Assembly (NCBI GenBank): GCA_025084515.1
Contig: JAJAGP010000214.1
Location: 166,001 to 230,000, forward strand
From: Ancistrus triradiatus
Lineage: Eukaryota; Chordata; Actinopteri; Siluriformes; Loricariidae
Reading direction: 5' to 3'
Length of the DNA: 64,000 nucleotides
Of this stretch, positions 36,553 to 48,359 are shown piece by piece (positions within the stretch are counted from its first letter, which is position 1; every line of letters starts with the position of its first letter). The position numbers and the translations under genes were made by a program. The notes below the pieces were generated by a model, which saw only the letters and a list, made by a program, of their open reading frames with translations, made no database searches and was not told the origin of the DNA.

Positions 36553-36767
36553 CCACCTACTTTTAAACTGATTCAAGTGTTTGTCACAAAACATGTCAAA
36601 GTCCAAAAAAGGTGTCTTGTAAGCCAGTACTGTCTTGAATGGGAAAATCTCAAATTGTCAGAAAGACAAACAGCAATAAAAAATGTCGAGACAGTGGTCT
36701 TACCTGCTCACGCTGTTGGGAGAACAGAATAAAGGTTAATTGTTTTGGCTTTGTATAGAAGACCTAC

Positions 36768-36909
36768 CACGTAAGACAGTGAGGCGTGTGGTGGCACTAA
36801 TCTCTCCAACAGTGTTGGAGGCCACGCATTCATAAATGGCTTCATCCCGCGGAGTGCGCAAGGGCTGGATTCTCAGGACGGAGCCGGAGCCGTCGTCGAA
36901 CTCTATCAC
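36768..36909 (-). CDS. ptprd: LAR-type receptor tyrosine phosphatase (PTPRD-like), exon for second half of Ig1
   Basis: This exon of 142 nt encodes 47 codons plus one base and continues Ig1 directly from the exon at 42831-42976. Its peptide starts VIEFDDGSGSVLRIQPLR, carries the second Ig cysteine in the usual DEAIYECVAS context, and ends TTRLTVLR. Acceptor AG is at 36911-36910 and donor GT at 36767-36766, giving phase 0 in and phase 1 out, as known for this family. VIEFDDGSGSV and the ECVASN-VGEIS segment favour PTPRD over PTPRS (which has ETIEFDESAGAV) and PTPRF. The two Ig1 cysteines therefore sit on separate exons 5.9 kb apart. A (CA)n tract and a 30-bp minisatellite begin only about 80-200 bp upstream of its acceptor. 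Confidence 0.94.
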
Positions 36910-36989
36910 CTACAGGTGCGACAGACAGGATATGTTATGGGAGATTTTTGTTCGGAAAAGGCGAGGATGAACCATGCACAGACACATGT

Positions 36990-36992
36990 ATG

Positions 36993-37052
<60 letters not shown>
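36990..37052. repeat. (CA)n microsatellite
   Basis: About 30 uninterrupted CA units, 80 bp upstream (gene sense) of the acceptor of the exon at 36768-36909. Confidence 0.98.
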
Positions 37053-37054
<2 letters not shown>

Positions 37055-37107
37055 CAGCTGACTGGGACAAACTCTCCAAACTGACAACACAGAAGATGCA
37101 GTGGCTC

Positions 37108-38108
37108 AGCCAGGTCCTACCCATTATCATTACATCCAACCAGGACCTATCCATTATCATTACATCCAACTAGGACCTATCCATTATCATTATATCCAAC
37201 CAGGGCCTATCCATTATCATTACATCCAACCAGGACCTATCCATTATCATTACATCCAACCAGCTCCTACACCTTATGATTACATCCAACCAGAACCTAT
37301 CCATTATCATTACATCCAACCAGGACCTATCCATTATCATTACATCCAACCAGCTCCTACACCTTATGATTACATCCAACCAGGACCTATCCATTATCAA
37401 TACATCCAACCATGACCTACACATTATCAATAACTCCAACCATGACCTACACATTATCAATAAATCCAACCAGGACCTACATCTTATCATTACATCCAAC
37501 AAGGACCTACACCTTATCATTACATCCAATCAGGACCTATCCATTATCATTACATCCAATCAGGACCTATCCATTATCATTACATCCAACCAGCTCCTAC
37601 ACCTTATGACTACATCCAACCAGGACCCATCCATTATCAGTACGCCCAATCAGGACCTATCCATTATCATTACATCCAACCAGCTCCTACACCTTATGAC
37701 TACATCCAACCAGGACCCATCCATTATCAGTACGCCCAATCAGGACCTATCCATTATCATTACATCCAATCAGCTCCTACAACTTATGATTACATCCAAC
37801 CAGGACCTATCCATTATCAATACATCCAACCAGGACCTACACTTGATCAGTACACCCAACCAGGACCTATCCATTACCAGTAAATCCATCTAGGTCCTAC
37901 TAATTATCAGTACATCCAACTAAATCACTCACCCATTATCATTACATCCAACCAGGTCGTATCCCTTATCAATAAATCCAACAAGGTCCTACATTTTATC
38001 ATTACATCTAACCATGTCCTAAAAGTTATTGTTAAACCTAACCAGGTCTTACCCATTATTCTTATATGCAAAAAGGGCTCTTACTCAATATCACTAAACC
38101 CAACCAGG
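37108..38108. repeat. Minisatellite, 30-bp unit
   Basis: The unit is 'ccattatcattacatccaac' followed by 'caggacctat', about 27 well-kept copies to 37900 and decayed ones to 38108. A 120-bp block (37590-37710 and its repeat after it) appears twice, so there is higher-order structure. Because 30 is a multiple of 3, long open frames occur on both strands; they are not genes. Confidence 0.97.
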
Positions 38109-38115
38109 TAGAGAC

Positions 38116-38661
38116 TAGTGTTGCCACGATCCCAAAATTGTGACTTTCGATATGATACCTGCCTAAAATATCTCAATACCGATACTGAGGGTAGAACATA
38201 AAACTTGAAGTTTTTTTTTTTAATCAATCAAAAACCCCAGAAATAAATGTTGACAATGAATAGGTACATTTATAACAGTAATAATTTGATTACTGAAAAC
38301 AATTTGTTTAGAAAAGCCACATTGTTATTATGGCTTTTACACAGAGAGCAGTAATCTCATGTCCCTCTGTACCCTTGAGTTTATGAGACTTCTTTGATAG
38401 GTTAGTTAACATTTTCTATCAATAGAAATCATTTTTGACATAACTGAACATGCTGTAATTACCATTACCAGTACTGCTGAGTGTCCGGAGTAGAATAAAT
38501 ACGAACAGATTATATTTATAATTGGTATTGATGATCTACTTGTGATTGTGAACGCCGGAGATTTAGCAGTTTGGAAGTTTCTAATAAAATGAGGTATCCT
38601 AGCATTTTTAATGGCAAGCTATGGTGATACTTTTCTAGAATCAGTATACCATGCAACACTA
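38116..38661. mobile_element. hAT-type non-autonomous element with 8-bp target duplication
   Basis: Inverted ends 'tagtgttgcc' (38116) and 'gcaacacta' (ending 38661) are flanked by the identical 8-mer gtagagac at 38108-38115 and 38662-38669. An 8-bp duplication is the hallmark of hAT insertion. The 546-bp interior is AT-rich, has no transposase remnant and includes a poly-T run. Confidence 0.9.
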
Positions 38662-39810
38662 GTAGAGACCGTTCTCCAGACTGTTCTAGAGACTGTTTAG
38701 AGACTTTTTGTGCAAGTTACTCTGTGTCTATGTGTATAAATGTCTGCTAGTTATAACTAGTAAGCCAGCCCTGCTATTTTTTTTAGAATTTGACCTTAAA
38801 CACATCAATAAATAACAACACAAAACCCCATACAAATAGCAAACTACTGGTTGGATAAACAGACACGATTAACAGAAGCAACTTTATCCAGTACTGGAGT
38901 AGCTTACAGTCTCGAAAACACAGCACGGGGATGGGTTTGAGTCAACAATGTAAAATGCTCTGTGAATGTACTTCTTTACTTCATAACACGTGTATCATTA
39001 TCTAACAGGAGAACCTGCTTGGCCACTTTACTTTAAGAATGGGAAATTTGTTCCACTGCATATCGAAATATTCGAGGACATGTAAAGTACAGATAAGTTG
39101 AGTTTCACCCCTTTCTTAAAGCTGACATAACATCAAGTAGCATAACAGTGAGTATACCAATGGAACACAACAAATACAGTCGAACGTGAGCCGAATAATT
39201 GACGTGGGACATTTGGTTTAGTAAGACACGATGCTGATACGAAAGACAAGACTGTGGCTAGTTTGGACAGACGAGACACAGAACTCGTTTAAACAAGGCG
39301 TTTTGAGCTTCGCACAGCTATCGACACATGCTAGAGATGTATACTCACTCTGAACAGATAGATCCTTGACACTTTCATGGGCTTACATTTATTAAAGAGC
39401 TTACAGTGGGGAGTCCTCACGCTGCTACACACGCTTTGACATAGAGCAACTCACAAACACACAGCCTGAATGTGACAGAGTGCATTTACACACACACACA
39501 ATAATCTGATGATGATCAAATTTTAGCAATCACTCTGTTGTACTCTAGTGGCACCTTAAATGCAATAAAATCACCCAGATTTCAGTCCAGTAACGTCAGT
39601 TATCACATATACAGTAGATCAGAAACATAACCAAAAGTATCGATATTCTAATTTGACGTTAAGTCTTATGCGTAAGTGTTGAGCGCTGAAAATTAAACAA
39701 AATTTGGCAGCTGCGCAAATATTTGGGCTCCATTCCAGATGATTACTATTTCTAAATGCACTCAAGCTGATTGTAAAGCCAGGTGTCCATATGGATAGTG
39801 GATATGGATA

Positions 39811-40089
39811 GGGGTGGGCAATAAGACGATATTTTATCGTATCGTGATAAATTTGGTTGTCGTGATAGACATCGTGGTATGCTTTTCTGATCATATCAAA
39901 GATACTGTCAATATAAAGTGTGTAATTGTTTAACTAAATATGGAATAATATTTGAATAGCAGTTTTTAAGAATCTGTTGCTACTGATGCATATCGTCTGC
40001 GATCACATGTATCGTGATGAATATTATGTATTGTGAAAATGTCTTTAAATATTGTGATATAATATCTTTACCATATCGCCCACCCTTAG
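39811..40089. mobile_element. Short inverted-repeat MITE, uninterrupted copy
   Basis: The left end 'ggggtgggcaataagacgat' and right end 'accatatcgcccacccttag' are imperfect inverted repeats. Internal 'atcgtctgcgatcacatgta' and 'tttttaagaatctgttgcta' are shared with 54343-54882. It is 279 bp and has no coding capacity. Confidence 0.85.
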
Positions 40090-40769
40090 ATATGGTTATT
40101 CTCCACAATTTTCTGTCTTCTGTTTGGGTCTACAGATTCTTAAAAGATTGTTCGTGATTTTTTTTTTTTTATGTAATCATCACATTACTCTTTCCTTTTC
40201 ATGTTTTCCCTGTTCCAAGCATTATTGTCTTTTCCAGTGAGTTGCTCCTTTATGATATGGACAAATTAAAAGAGCTTCGGTTCGGTTAACTGACCTTGGA
40301 GAGAAAGCTGAGGCTTTATTTGTGTTGTGGAAGATCTCAGAAGACAATATGCAGAACATTGGCCATATTAAAGTTTGCTCCCTGTTCAAAATGTATTTTC
40401 ATTAGGCTTTGATTGAGGGAAGGGAGACCAGTCAAGGATCGTCCAATTGCGTTGCAATAGCAACTCAACTGCCAGACCTGCGATGGACTGGCGTCTGATC
40501 CAGGACATGTTTATATGCCTGCACCCTGAGTGGAAATCCCCCAAATGACACCTGACTTAAAGTTGTGGAGAAGAAAACAAAACACAAAATAAAAAACTCT
40601 GTCACCACTCTTTCAACAGTTTCACCAGGGGTACGTAGATGTTTGCATAAGGCTCTGTGATGTGGTCAGTCGATACAACCAGGGAATTTGGAACACATTC
40701 CAAGAGAGAACCGTAAACATACTGGCTCTCTGTCGGATATAATTAAGATTTGGAGTGAGTAATATTAAA

Positions 40770-41555
40770 ATAGTGGATGAACAATGGAGCTAAGAAGTTG
40801 TGCTGTCATCAGAAAAGAAAATGCCAGCGCTTTCAACACAACACTAAGAATCTCTCTTCTGTTCTTATATAACAATGTTTTAACAACAAATCCAGGTTCT
40901 GTTTTGGATCTGAAGTCAGGTTCAAGTATGAAGACTTCACTCCTGCCTTTGCTGTGGAGTTACACACTGCCCCAACTGCTGGTGTGATGATCTGGGGAGC
41001 CATCGCATACGACAGTCGGCCATCCCTAGTAGTGATACGGGGGACACTAACAGCTCAGCGATATGTGCAGGACATCTTGTGGCCACATGCTTCTTCTCAT
41101 GGCAGGGCTTCCAACTGGCATCTTTCAGCAGGATAATGCTCACCCACACACAGCAAGGGTTTAGCAGGAATGCCTCCACCAGATAGGAACACTTCCTCGG
41201 CCTGTCCAGTTGCCAGATTTATTGCCAGTCAAGCAGTTCTGGAATCAACTGGGACATCAGCTTAAGCAAGCTATCAGTATCAGGATCTCCAGGCCCAGCT
41301 GCAACATCAGTGGGCAAATGTGTCACAGGATACCATACAGAACCTGCCTTCATGCCCAACTGTATCTCATCTTGTATCCAGGCTAGAGGCGGCCCAACAG
41401 GGTAACTAGGGCCCCCTTTCAATTGTACAGTTTTCCCCAATAAACTTATCCTTTCGCTCTAATATCGTAATCTTTTACGTAAATTCTTCTTGGTGAACTT
41501 TTTTTTGCCAATGAGCATATCTGGGTGCCTTTTTCTTGTCAATGACTATATTTAA
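40770..41555 (+). mobile_element. Tc1-like transposon remnant (C-terminal transposase)
   Basis: On the plus strand, 40954-41130 reads GVMIWGAIAYDSRPSLVVI, then GTLTAQRYVQDILWP, with a frame change before the expected catalytic blocks. The text 'caattgtacagttttcccca' at about 41420 is the reverse of 2850-2875, and the right end 'ttcttgtcaatgactatat' matches the end at 3445-3485. It is the same family as 2840-3485, on the other strand. Confidence 0.85.
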
Positions 41556-41559
41556 TGGT

Positions 41560-41890
41560 CAAGACGACCCGCTTCAAGTTCAAACTGAGCATCAGAATGA
41601 GAAAGAAAGGTGATTTAAGTGACTTTGGACGTGGCATGGTTGTTGGTGCTAGACGGGTTGGTTGAAGTATTTCAGAAGATGATCTACTGGGATTTTGACA
41701 CACAGCGCCATCTCTAGGGTTTACAGAGAATGATCCAGAAAAGAGAAAATATCCAGTTCTCTGGGTGAAAATGCCTTGCTGATGTCAGAGGAGAATGGCC
41801 AGACTGGTTTGAGCTAAGAGAAAGCCGACAGTAACTCAAATCTCCACTAGGGTCCAACCCAGTACTAGCAAGATGTGTGTATGAACTATA
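41560..41890 (+). mobile_element. Tc1-like transposase N-terminal fragment, second family
   Basis: Readable with stops and shifts: GDLSDFGRGMVVGARRVG, then SISEDDLLGF, FTENDPEKRKYP and QRRMARLV. These correspond to the N-terminal paired-like DNA-binding region of a Tc1 transposase, different from the families above. No terminal repeats were located. Confidence 0.75.
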
Positions 41891-42830
41891 TTAGTCTACT
41901 GTAGACATTAAACAGTGCAGATTTTACAAAGCCAGCTGGCAGAGTCTCCCCGAGTTTTGCAGGCATTATTAAGATATAACTTTCCAGCCTGGGTATTGTT
42001 TTATTGCTAAAATCTGATGTTTTGCCTTCATCTGATTATTTGCTTGATGTAAATGCACTCAGTGTGTTCCAGCTAAAGTTTGTTCATTTAGCCGATCCGG
42101 AAAGCAGCATGTGATGGAGAGCATCCTGGCTCCTTTCTCAGCGAAAGAACCAGTGTAGACGTGAAGTCGTGGACTTCTGAAAGGAAATGGCTTTAAAGGA
42201 GGAGGCGACGGTGTGGTTAGAGGAAAATGTTGCAGCAGAATGTTGTTAGTGAATGCAGCGTCCATGTTAGCATGCGGCGGGTCTGAGCGTGCAGTGCAGT
42301 GCAGTGAACTCTGATAAGATTAGATTTCTGCGATGTCCGACCATCGCTAACACACTCCACACAGCGTAGCGACAGCAAACGCACACACCCACACATCCAC
42401 ACACACATATATTAATGGGAATCTTATCAGTGTCCTGGTGTGATGGGTTGCTTTATCGTGGCTAGCAGAATTGAAGATTAAAGGAAATAAATCAAAATGC
42501 TTCAGCCAAATGAGAAAGCCCAGGCATGGGATGAAGAGCAAAAGGAAAAAGCAATAAGCTAGCGTAATCCAGTCAACGCTCTGCAGTACACAGCCAAATG
42601 CAAAAGCGTGATAGCGGGTGTAAGCGGTTGGAAATCTTCGTCGAGATCTCTATCAGCCAATAATCATGCAAATCTGTAGGAAACTTATGATTAGCGTATG
42701 TGTTAATGCATGGATGCTGAATGCCAAGCGATTAGTGGTTAGCGGTGCTAAAGCTAGCGTGATCGGGTCAGACAGGTTTTTGTAGCATTCACTTGTCGAG
42801 CATTTTACATCAGAACAATAGACCTAATAC

Positions 42831-42976
42831 CTCAAATCTCTGGTTGCTCACTCTCTTCCCCTTCTTGTTCCATACGATCTTGGGTCGAGGGTCGCCCGTG
42901 GCCTGGCAAACGAAGGAGGCCACGCCGCCTTGGACGCCCGTCTGATCGTTGGGGGTCCTTAAAAACTTTGGCGGCG
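42831..42976 (-). CDS. ptprd: LAR-type receptor tyrosine phosphatase (PTPRD-like), exon for first half of Ig1
   Basis: This internal exon encodes 48 complete codons of the first immunoglobulin domain of a type IIa (LAR family) receptor protein tyrosine phosphatase, a neuronal adhesion receptor with cytoplasmic phosphatase domains. The peptide begins PPKFLRTPNDQTGV and ends KKGKRVSNQRFE. It contains the first Ig cysteine (FVCQATGDP), the core tryptophan (IVWNKK) and the basic KKGKR loop, which in this family contacts heparan sulfate. The acceptor AG is at 42978-42977 and the donor GT at 42830-42829 (minus strand). The exon starts in phase 1 and ends in phase 0. PTPRD fits better than PTPRS or PTPRF (DQTGV, GDPRPKIVWNKKGK, VSNQRFE), judged from remembered family sequences. 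The preceding signal-peptide exon is not in the remaining 21 kb as far as I can see. Confidence 0.93.
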
Positions 42977-43799
42977 CTGAAAGAAAGACAGAAACCCGAT
43001 TAAACGTTCTTATTCTTTACACTGTTTGCTTATTTGAGCAAATGAATCATCAAAGTATTCATATAATTATATTTTAGATTCAATTTGACTATCAGCAAGG
43101 TGGACCGAGAGAAAAATTCACGCTAGCACTCCACACAAACATTCTAGACTGCTGGCTTAGAAATGGGTTCCACAACAAAAACACCAGTATTTTTTGGTCA
43201 CAACCAGATTTAGTTCATCAGTAATAAAAGGAACATTCATTAAATGTTCATAATACCCAGTGGAATTAGCTCTGGGAACCAATACTGACATGGTAAACCT
43301 GTTACTAACATCTACAACTAAACAGAGTGATCTGACTCTATTCTCATACATTACACAGAGGGTTATTAGAGCCCATTATTCCAGCTCTGAGCTCAGGGAG
43401 CAGAGTTAATACAGCGCTGCTTGTTGTAGTGGTTAGCGCTGTGGGACTTGTTAGCCTTTGGCCTGTGTGGTGTTGGAGTGAGTCATTTCCTGGTCACACA
43501 CTGCCCCTGTCTCCATCCCTGCAGGGTCTGGAGATACTCGATGCTTCGCTAGTGCCAACCCTCATTTCTACCAGGAATATGAGGACTATTAGGCAAGATA
43601 TTTATCCTTAGAGGCTAAATAAACAGGATTAAATGCACAACGGGGGATCATTTCATTCCATGACTCCTAAACTCGAAAAACATAATGTTCTCTAATACAC
43701 ACTACAAACTTGAGTAATCGAATTCTAAAATGCATTTCCCATATACACGGACTGAAGCTAACACTGTACAAAGGTTAAAACTAGTTTTCAATACTGCAT

Positions 43800-44985
43800 G
43801 TTGGTGTTTAATGGTGAATTATGGTTTATAAAGGTGAATATTGGTGTTTAATGGTGGATTGTGGTTTATAAAGGGGAACGTTGGTGTTTATATGGTTTAT
43901 AAAAGTGAATACTGGTGTTTAATGGTGGATTATGGTTTATAAAGGTGAATATTGGTGTTTAATGGTGGATTATGGTTTATAAAGGTGAACATTGGTGTTT
44001 AATGGTGGACTATGGTTTATAAAGGTGAATAACGGTGTTTAATGGTGGATTATGGTTTATAAAGGTGAACATTGGTGTTTAATGGTGGATTATGGTTTAT
44101 AAAAGTGAATACTGGTGTTTAATGGTGGATTATGGTTTATAAAGGTGAATGTTGGTGATTAATGGTGGATTATGGTTTATAAAGGTGAATAATGGTGTTC
44201 AATCGTGGATTATGGTTTATAAAGGTGAATATTGGTGTTTAATGGTGGATTATGGTTATGAAGGTGAATATTGGTGTTTAATCGTGGATTATGGTTATGA
44301 ACGTGAATATTGGTGTTTAATGGTGGATTATGGTTTATAAAGGTGAATATTGGTGGTTAATGGTGGATTGTGATTTATAAAAATGAATATTGGTGTTTAA
44401 CGGTGGATTATGATTTATAAAGGGGGATGTTGGAGTTTAATGGAGGATTATGGTTTATAAAGTTGAATATTGGTGTTTAATGGTGGATTATGGTTTGTAA
44501 AGGTGAATGTTTTTGTTTAATAGCAGTGTTTAATGGTGGATTGTTATTTATAAAGGGGAATGTCAGTGTCTAATGGTGGATTATGGTTTGTAAAGGTGAA
44601 TGTTTTTGTTTAATAGCGGTGTTTAATGGTGGATTGTTATTTATAAAGGTGAATATTGGTGTTTAATCGTGAATTATGGTGTATAAAGGTGCATATTGGT
44701 GTTTAATGGTAGATTATGATTTATAAAGGTGAATATTTGTGTTTAATGGTGGATTATGGTTTATAAAGTTGAATATTGGTGTTTAATGGTGGATTGTTAT
44801 TTATAAAGGGGAATGTCGGTGTTTAATGGTGGATTATGGTTTGTAAAGGTGAATGTTTTTGTTTAATAGCAGTGTTTAATGATGGATTGTTATTTATAAA
44901 GGGGAATGTCGGTGTTTAATGGTGGATTATGGTTTGTAAAGGTGAATGTTTTTGTTTAATAGCAGTGTTTAATGGTGAATGAATA
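43800..44985. repeat. Minisatellite, 40-bp unit with 93-bp higher-order repeat
   Basis: The unit is 'aatattggtgtttaatggtg' followed by 'gattatggtttataaaggtg', about 28 copies. In the right third a composite of two to three diverged units, containing 'tttttgtttaatagcagtgt', recurs with 93-bp spacing (starts near 44491 and 44584, then 44837 and 44930). Confidence 0.96.
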
Positions 44986-46009
44986 GATTCATATTGACTG
45001 TTGGTGCTAGAAGGTAATTGTTGCTGCATGGCTTGACTCATACAAGTTTAAGCAAGTGCGCAGACTTCTGAGCCAACAACATGAATCAGGAAAAATGTTT
45101 CGAGTCAAAATGTATCAAGAAGTGAATTTGACAAGTTCCCAGGTGGTGGAGAACCAAAGTACCACTGTACTTGGACTCTTTGACTATCTCTAATGGTGTT
45201 TGTGTGTGAGTGAATGAGTGTAGATCTCATACATGAAAGTGACACGCAAGGTAAGAGGGAAGGAAGACTGTGGTGGGGTTCACTGGGAAAGGGCAGCAAT
45301 GAACAACACACAGACACACACAGACACACACAGAGTCATGGCAGGTGAGGGTCCCCACACTAACATGTCCCGAATCATGGCTGTGTCACACTGATCTGCT
45401 CGGGCGTGAGCGTGTGTATACGTGACTGCACGTGCTGTGTCTCTTCAGCCTTGCTGTGTCGCTGTCTGCGCGGGATGATGGGTAATTGATATGCTGCGGG
45501 TTTGTTTGCCGAGGAGCGACTCGACTGCGGTCGCGCACATATCGCCGTCGGCTGTGAGAAATCGCACAATGGGAGATGATTGAGGCGTGACTGCGAGAAA
45601 ATGGTGTTTTCATAGAGCTGCGGCAGCCATTTTCAAGCAGCACCATCAATCAGAGAAACACAAACACTGCACACATTAACAATAGCACCCAATTACATGG
45701 AGTGGAACAATATGGTGTTTACTTTTTTCCCTTCCAAAGATCTCATGGAGTGGTGCACAAATGATAACTTTTCATATCAGGGTCTCTTTGGAAAATGAGC
45801 AAGTATAGAGGTAGTGTTGAGGTTTGCTCTGTCTGGAATAAAAACACAGTCAAGGGTCCACTGGACACATAACACGATATGTCTGATTACTGGGGTGGAA
45901 ATTTTGCTGTTTTATTAGGATAAATGATGTGAAGGAGCCAGCTTTCTCTTGCATTCCAAATACATGTGTTAGGTCAAATGTAGTATCTAAAGTATCCCAT
46001 TGTGTGTGT

Positions 46010-46165
46010 GTGTCTTGTGATGGAAGGATGCCCTGTCTAGGGTTTTTTCATGCCTTGTGCACTGTGTTAAGTGTTAGTCCTTAGGCCTGGCCCTGCTGCG
46101 ACCCTGAACTGTATTAAGAGGGCCTGGAAACCCATGCAAACACAGGGAGAACATGCAAACTCCAC
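46010..46165 (+). repeat. Fragment of teleost interspersed repeat
   Basis: 'gatggaaggatgccctgtct', 'catgccttgtgcactgtgtt' and the inverted-looking 'acccatgcaaacacagggag' are parts of the family at 27790-28045 and 1-95, here in a rearranged or composite copy. Confidence 0.6.
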
Positions 46166-46832
46166 ACAGCTGAAATAAAGTCAAACAACATCCTTATTTC
46201 TAACTCTTCCTGAAAGTTAGGGGTAGTGTTTATGGCTTTACTCCAGTTTGTTTTAAAGCCAACTAATCCCCCTCCCTTACAAATCAAATTTTGTTAGAGA
46301 TCTGGTTCAACCAGACAAGCAATCGACAGAACCACAAAACAGAAGAGTAAGCATTGTGTGTTCATTATTAGATTTGATTTCTATGCAGAGCCATGGCCTG
46401 GAGAAACAGAAACACAGTTTCAAGTCTGATTTGAATTAGTTTTGAATCAGATCAGTGTAACACGGTTAGATAAGATTTACTGCTTGCTTAGCTTAGATGT
46501 AGTTCAGTGTCACTTCTGAATGAAACCTCGTCACTAAATATAATATAATAAAGATAATATAATCACTGGAGTCCAATCAGAATGCAGCTGTAGGGAATGG
46601 TGCAGCCGTTTGAGCACATGCACTAAAGTAAAAACAGACAAACCCTAAAATAAATTAGGTGGATCAAATATGATTTTGATTCCTAAGTTGATTCATAGCA
46701 AACAGTATAATTAGTATCATTATACGTTATCGTTGGATTAATGTTAACAGATGATTAGGCTTTACATTTAGCCTGAATCTACATGTCAGATATACTTCCA
46801 TAACACTGGTATGGTCCATATATATAAACACA

Positions 46833-47195
46833 TACAGTACTGTGCAAAAGTCTCAGGCCTCCATTAGGTTTGTCGTTTTCACAACGGTATATTGACCATG
46901 CATAAGACATTGTCGATGGACACAAACAATTCAAACTTGGGTTTGTCACTCTATAATACACTTTTTCAATGATTTGCACTCCAATTTTTGTGAACTTTTC
47001 ACCCTGTTCATCTTCCAAAAAGTGGTTTCTTGGATGCTACCCTCCCAAAAAGACAATTCCTGACCAAGCTTCTTAAGACTGTGGAAAGATCATCCCTATG
47101 ATACTGCCAGATGCTGCTACTGCTCAAGTGTAAAGGGAGGTAAGACAATGGTGTATCTAATCCAGTGGTGGCCTAAGACTTTTACACAGGACTAT
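46833..47195. mobile_element. Tc1-type short inverted-repeat element, copy 3
   Basis: Left end 'tacagtactgtgcaaaagtc' and right end 'ggcctaagacttttacacag' match copies at 3858 and 33908. At 363 bp it is the shortest. The interior 'ccaaaaagtggtttcttgga' and 'ccctcccaaaaagacaattc' is the antisense of the N-terminal transposase remnant seen in copy 1. Confidence 0.88.
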
Positions 47196-48359
47196 ATATG
47201 CTATATACAAATATGCAGGCTAGAACTGAATGTGTAAATATTGGTGCAGTGGTGCAGCGTCATTTCCATTCTGCTGAATTTGTGCTTTTTGTGTATTTAA
47301 GTATTATGCTATTAGAATTACTTTTTGTTTGTACAGTCGGTGACCAGGATAAATATTTGTGTCTCACAAGGGTCAGGCTTCTCACAGCCAATTACCATTC
47401 CTATAGTTTGGAGACAATCCAAAGATCATGCTTCAGATTGATACTTGTAACAGATAAAGCTGACAAACACAAATAGTATAACAGAAATAAATGTTAAATG
47501 AACTGCTCTGTCACTTTAAAAAACACACCTGATTCCAATTTAGTGTAAAGGTTATATAAAGTACCTATATTAGTTTATAGGATAAAAAAAGGTAACATTT
47601 TGCAGCCCAGTGTTATTAGTTTTACAATGTGTCACTCCAAATGGATTAATGAGGAATGGGAGAATTTACAGATGATCACCTCTCACATAATCACATAAAG
47701 CACAGCTAGACCTCTTCGCAAACAGATGCTTTTCTGTTTAAATGTTTAAATATTTAAAATAAAGAAATGATCCAAACTATACTTATAGCAGCACTTTGCT
47801 CTACCGCACCTCCTCCTCCTTATACTAGAGTCGGTGTGTTGAAATGCATTTGCAGTGTGCTTCGTGTGAGGAGGCAGGACGAGAATGAGGGAGGGAGTAA
47901 TTAATAAACAGGCTAGCTCTGCCATCCATCCACTACACTACACAAGCCTCCACTAGTAAACAAAAGTTTTAGGACACTTCCACTCACACAAGGAAAAGTT
48001 CTGGATCCTATTAGCTGGAGTGATTTAGCCTGAGGACGTTTAAATTTCCCCATCTACTTACTAGACCATCTGAGTAAGATTAAGACTCCCACTGCAGTAA
48101 TGTGTTTTTCTAATTAGGTAGTCTCTGCAAAATTGTTAACTGAGAGCGTGTGCACAGTTTATCGGAGAGAGCGCGGCTGCAGATACGCTCGCTGTGAGGG
48201 TAGTGTTCAAGTCAGGGAGAATTTAGGGTTACATTTGAAAATGCTGGAGCTATTTTATCAATAGAATAACGTTAGATTGTTTATGGTATGATACAAAATG
48301 CCAAATTACAATTCAAAAGTATAACATTTACATTTGCAAGCTTAGCAATGGAAAAGATC

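Larger units (their letters stand above)
2284..36767 (-). other. Large intron of the PTPRD-like gene, about 34.5 kb
   Basis: The interval lies between the donor after the second Ig1 exon and the acceptor of the Ig2 exon, both readable on the minus strand. It is phase 1. It contains most of the mobile elements and two of the minisatellites annotated here. No other credible exon was recognised on either strand. Stretches in it without an entry below appear to be ordinary AT-rich unique intron sequence. Confidence 0.85.
36910..42830 (-). other. Intron within Ig1 of the PTPRD-like gene, about 5.9 kb
   Basis: This phase 0 intron separates the two halves of Ig1. It contains a (CA)n tract, the 30-bp minisatellite, a hAT-type element with a perfect 8-bp target duplication, a short MITE and two Tc1-like fragments. 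From 41890 to 42830 I see nothing beyond unique sequence. Confidence 0.88.

Noticed and set aside
37276..37893. Long open frames on both strands (up to 205 codons)
   Set aside because: They lie wholly in the 30-bp minisatellite, whose length is a multiple of three, so open frames on both strands follow automatically. The peptides are repetitive and there are no splice or start signals.
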